Shown: piece by piece, positions 21,780 to 23,362 of the stretch
Position numbering within the stretch: the stretch's first letter is position 1
Layout of the letters: every line of letters begins with the position of its first letter
Virus record (IMG/VR): IMGVR_UViG_3300014838_000530
Coordinates: 1 to 23,362 of that record
Source: a virus
Strand: one strand, 5' to 3'
DNA length: 23,362 nucleotides
Notes under the pieces: model-generated
The model's input: only the letters and a program-made list of their open reading frames with translations
What the model was told of the DNA's origin: nothing
The model's database searches: none
Position numbers and translations under genes: made by a program

Positions 21780-23362
21780 ATGCAAAATTCAGCAACCATA
21801 AACACCGTAGTTACCGAGGGTGGTACCATCAACACCACCGTTGAGACTGGTTCGACTATCTCCTCCACCATCACGGGTGGTGGCATCGGTCCAGCTGGTC
21901 CAGTCGGTCCTATCGGTCCAGTCGGTCCACAGGGTCCACCTGGTACATTTGAGCCGTACTACAATGTCAAGGACTATGGAGCTACTGGCAACGGCACGAC
22001 AGATGACACCTATGCTATTCAAGCCGCTATTTCGGCAGCAGTCGATGGCGGTACAGTCTTTTTCCCTGCCGGTACTTATAAAACCACTGCAACTCTAACT
22101 CTCGCTGCTGGGGTGTCGATGCTGGGCGTAGGCACCACTGCTTCAGTTGTTGCCCTGGCTACGGAAAATGTCGATATTGTTTCCTTCCTTAACAGCGGTA
22201 ATGTCAGTGCTTCTATGAGTATTAGCGAGATGGGCTTTGCCGGTCCTGCTGCCGGTACTGGCGATGGCATCCACATGACAGGTGCCGCGTTAGCTTATAT
22301 CTCAATCCGAGACGTAGCCATTCAAAACGCTGGTCAGACCGGACTTCACCTTGGCGGCCCAATCGTATCGACTATCGAACGGGTTACCTCAACAACCAAC
22401 GGACTGCATGGTTTCTGGATTGACGGTACAAGCTCGTTCGTGACATCGGTCACTATGACAAACTGCTATGGTAACGATAACCAGGCTGCTGGCTACCTGA
22501 TTTACAAGGCTACCTACTGTTCGATGGAAGGCTGTGCTGCTGACAGCAACGGCATCGGCTACTACCTGTTCGACGTAGTAGGCTTCTCGGCTAATGGCTG
22601 TGGTACTGAGGCTTCTCAATCTCATGGTGTATCAGGCTACCCAGGCATTGGCTGGAAAATCTACGGTGACAACATTTTTGCTTGTGACAACATCGTGCTA
22701 GTCGGCTGTTTTGTTTATGACGTACACAATATTGCCTACCTTATCACCGGTTACGCTTACGCAATCAGCATGATTGGCTGCCTCGATAGCACCCCTCACT
22801 CCGGCGCAAGTTACTCATTAGAAGTGGACGCTAATGCTTCCATGAGCTACATGGGCTGCCGTTTCTATAACTCGCTTTTGCTTACCGGCACAACTGCCGA
22901 CCTCGCAGATGCTAGTAACCAGAACAGCACACTGAACACCGTTACTGTCGGTACTATAATCGCAACCGACACTCCTAAGTCACTGGCTACCAGTGGCGGC
23001 AACATCTTAATGACTTCTTTGGGGGGCATCAACTATATCGAGTCAGTCGGCGCAGATAATACTGGCGGCGCTAACCTTATCATTGGTAGCCAATATGTCG
23101 GTGTAGAGTTCGTATCATTCAATGGTACAACTGGTAAGGCTAGTTTCCCTAGCGGAGTTGGTGTGCTCAATGGCATCACCACAGATACCCTGAGCGCTAC
23201 CGGCCTAGTCTCAGCTACCGACGGCTTAAGTGTCACTGCCGGGCTAACGGTTGTTAGCGGAGGCGCTACAATTACCGCTGGCGGTCTGCTCATTTCGGCT
23301 GGCGGTTTGACCGTCAACGCGGGGACAACTTACCTATCGACTACTAATATCTATGGCAACCT
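21780..23362 (+). CDS. Tailspike with collagen-like stalk and pectate-lyase fold (partial)
   Basis: An open frame from ATG 21780 runs off the end of the window; 527 codons are visible. Residues 1-36 are Thr/Gly-rich. Six Gly-Pro-X repeats form a collagen-like stalk (37-55). Then NVKDYGATGNGTTDDTYAIQ (62-81) with GGTVFFPAGTY (90-100) is the signature opening of the Pectate_lyase_3 right-handed beta-helix of phage tailspikes. Repeating strands with Asn/Gly/Cys turns continue to about residue 390, and the visible end is made of Gly/Val repeats (GLSVTAGLTVVSGGATITAG). Such proteins bind and cut host surface polysaccharides. There is no obvious Shine-Dalgarno; the ATG is 2 bases after the preceding stop, so coupling is likely. 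Confidence 0.85.
   Translation, partial: MQNSATINTVVTEGGTINTTVETGSTISSTITGGGIGPAGPVGPIGPVGPQGPPGTFEPYYNVKDYGATGNGTTDDTYAIQAAISAAVDGGTVFFPAGTYKTTATLTLAAGVSMLGVGTTASVVALATENVDIVSFLNSGNVSASMSISEMGFAGPAAGTGDGIHMTGAALAYISIRDVAIQNAGQTGLHLGGPIVSTIERVTSTTNGLHGFWIDGTSSFVTSVTMTNCYGNDNQAAGYLIYKATYCSMEGCAADSNGIGYYLFDVVGFSANGCGTEASQSHGVSGYPGIGWKIYGDNIFACDNIVLVGCFVYDVHNIAYLITGYAYAISMIGCLDSTPHSGASYSLEVDANASMSYMGCRFYNSLLLTGTTADLADASNQNSTLNTVTVGTIIATDTPKSLATSGGNILMTSLGGINYIESVGADNTGGANLIIGSQYVGVEFVSFNGTTGKASFPSGVGVLNGITTDTLSATGLVSATDGLSVTAGLTVVSGGATITAGGLLISAGGLTVNAGTTYLSTTNIYGN

Noticed and set aside
23033-23317. Minus-strand frame opposite the tailspike end
   Set aside because: It is a shadow of Gly/Val/Thr repeats in the tailspike and has no start signals.

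Overview
This window is about 23 kb of a tailed double-stranded DNA phage (or prophage) genome, most likely a short-tailed podovirus. The evidence is a contiguous virion-morphogenesis block. It contains a D5-type helicase, a portal, an acidic scaffold, a large terminase with a recognisable nuclease domain, a major capsid protein, T7 gp11-like and gp12-like tail-tube proteins, a very large putative internal (ejected) virion protein and a pectate-lyase-fold tailspike. No tape-measure, tail-sheath or long-tail genes are visible. TAA, TAG and TGA all act as stops, so the standard bacterial code fits. Base composition is roughly balanced. The host cannot be identified from the sequence; the frequent leaderless-looking gene starts suggest a host that tolerates leaderless mRNAs. 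No integrase, repressor, tRNA or CRISPR array is visible. No stretch longer than 300 bases lacks a gene.

Left region (1-5200): a replication and accessory cassette. A promoter and a 43-aa basic CxxC mini-protein lead into a beta-propeller protein related to GH130 and glycosyltransferase-associated propellers. After an intergenic inverted repeat and a consensus promoter comes an operon of overlapping genes: SF3/D5-like helicase, an unknown 258-aa protein, a SAM-dependent methyltransferase and a VRR-NUC nuclease. A second propeller paralogue lies on the minus strand, converges on the nuclease gene and overlaps its end. It is the only minus-strand gene. The two propeller genes therefore flank the helicase, methyltransferase and nuclease genes.

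Middle region (5197-7559): an unknown protein with a possible winged-helix fold, two HNH endonuclease genes overlapping head to tail, then a new transcription unit. This unit opens with a 67-aa basic protein and continues with a Q/N-rich putative virion protein.

Right region (7575-23362): structural genes on the plus strand, in the order internal virion protein, HNH, tail adaptor, tail nozzle, portal, small acidic protein, HNH, scaffold, putative small terminase, large terminase, major capsid protein, small tail-associated protein, tailspike (cut by the window end). The order differs from T7. The ejected and tail-tube proteins precede the portal, and the terminase sits between scaffold and capsid. 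The capsid gene has its own promoter, a 5' leader with a hairpin, a good ribosome binding site and a rho-independent terminator, so it is probably an independently and strongly expressed unit.

Regulation: genes that open transcription units (positions 126, 1309, 6355, 14934, 21424) sit 6-10 bases downstream of a -10-like hexamer, several of them TGN-extended, and have no usable ribosome binding site. Most genes inside the units have clear purine-rich Shine-Dalgarno sequences and short overlaps. The most novel aspects are the paired glycan-type propeller proteins around the replication genes, this leaderless/SD division, the four different free-standing HNH genes and the rearranged morphogenesis order.
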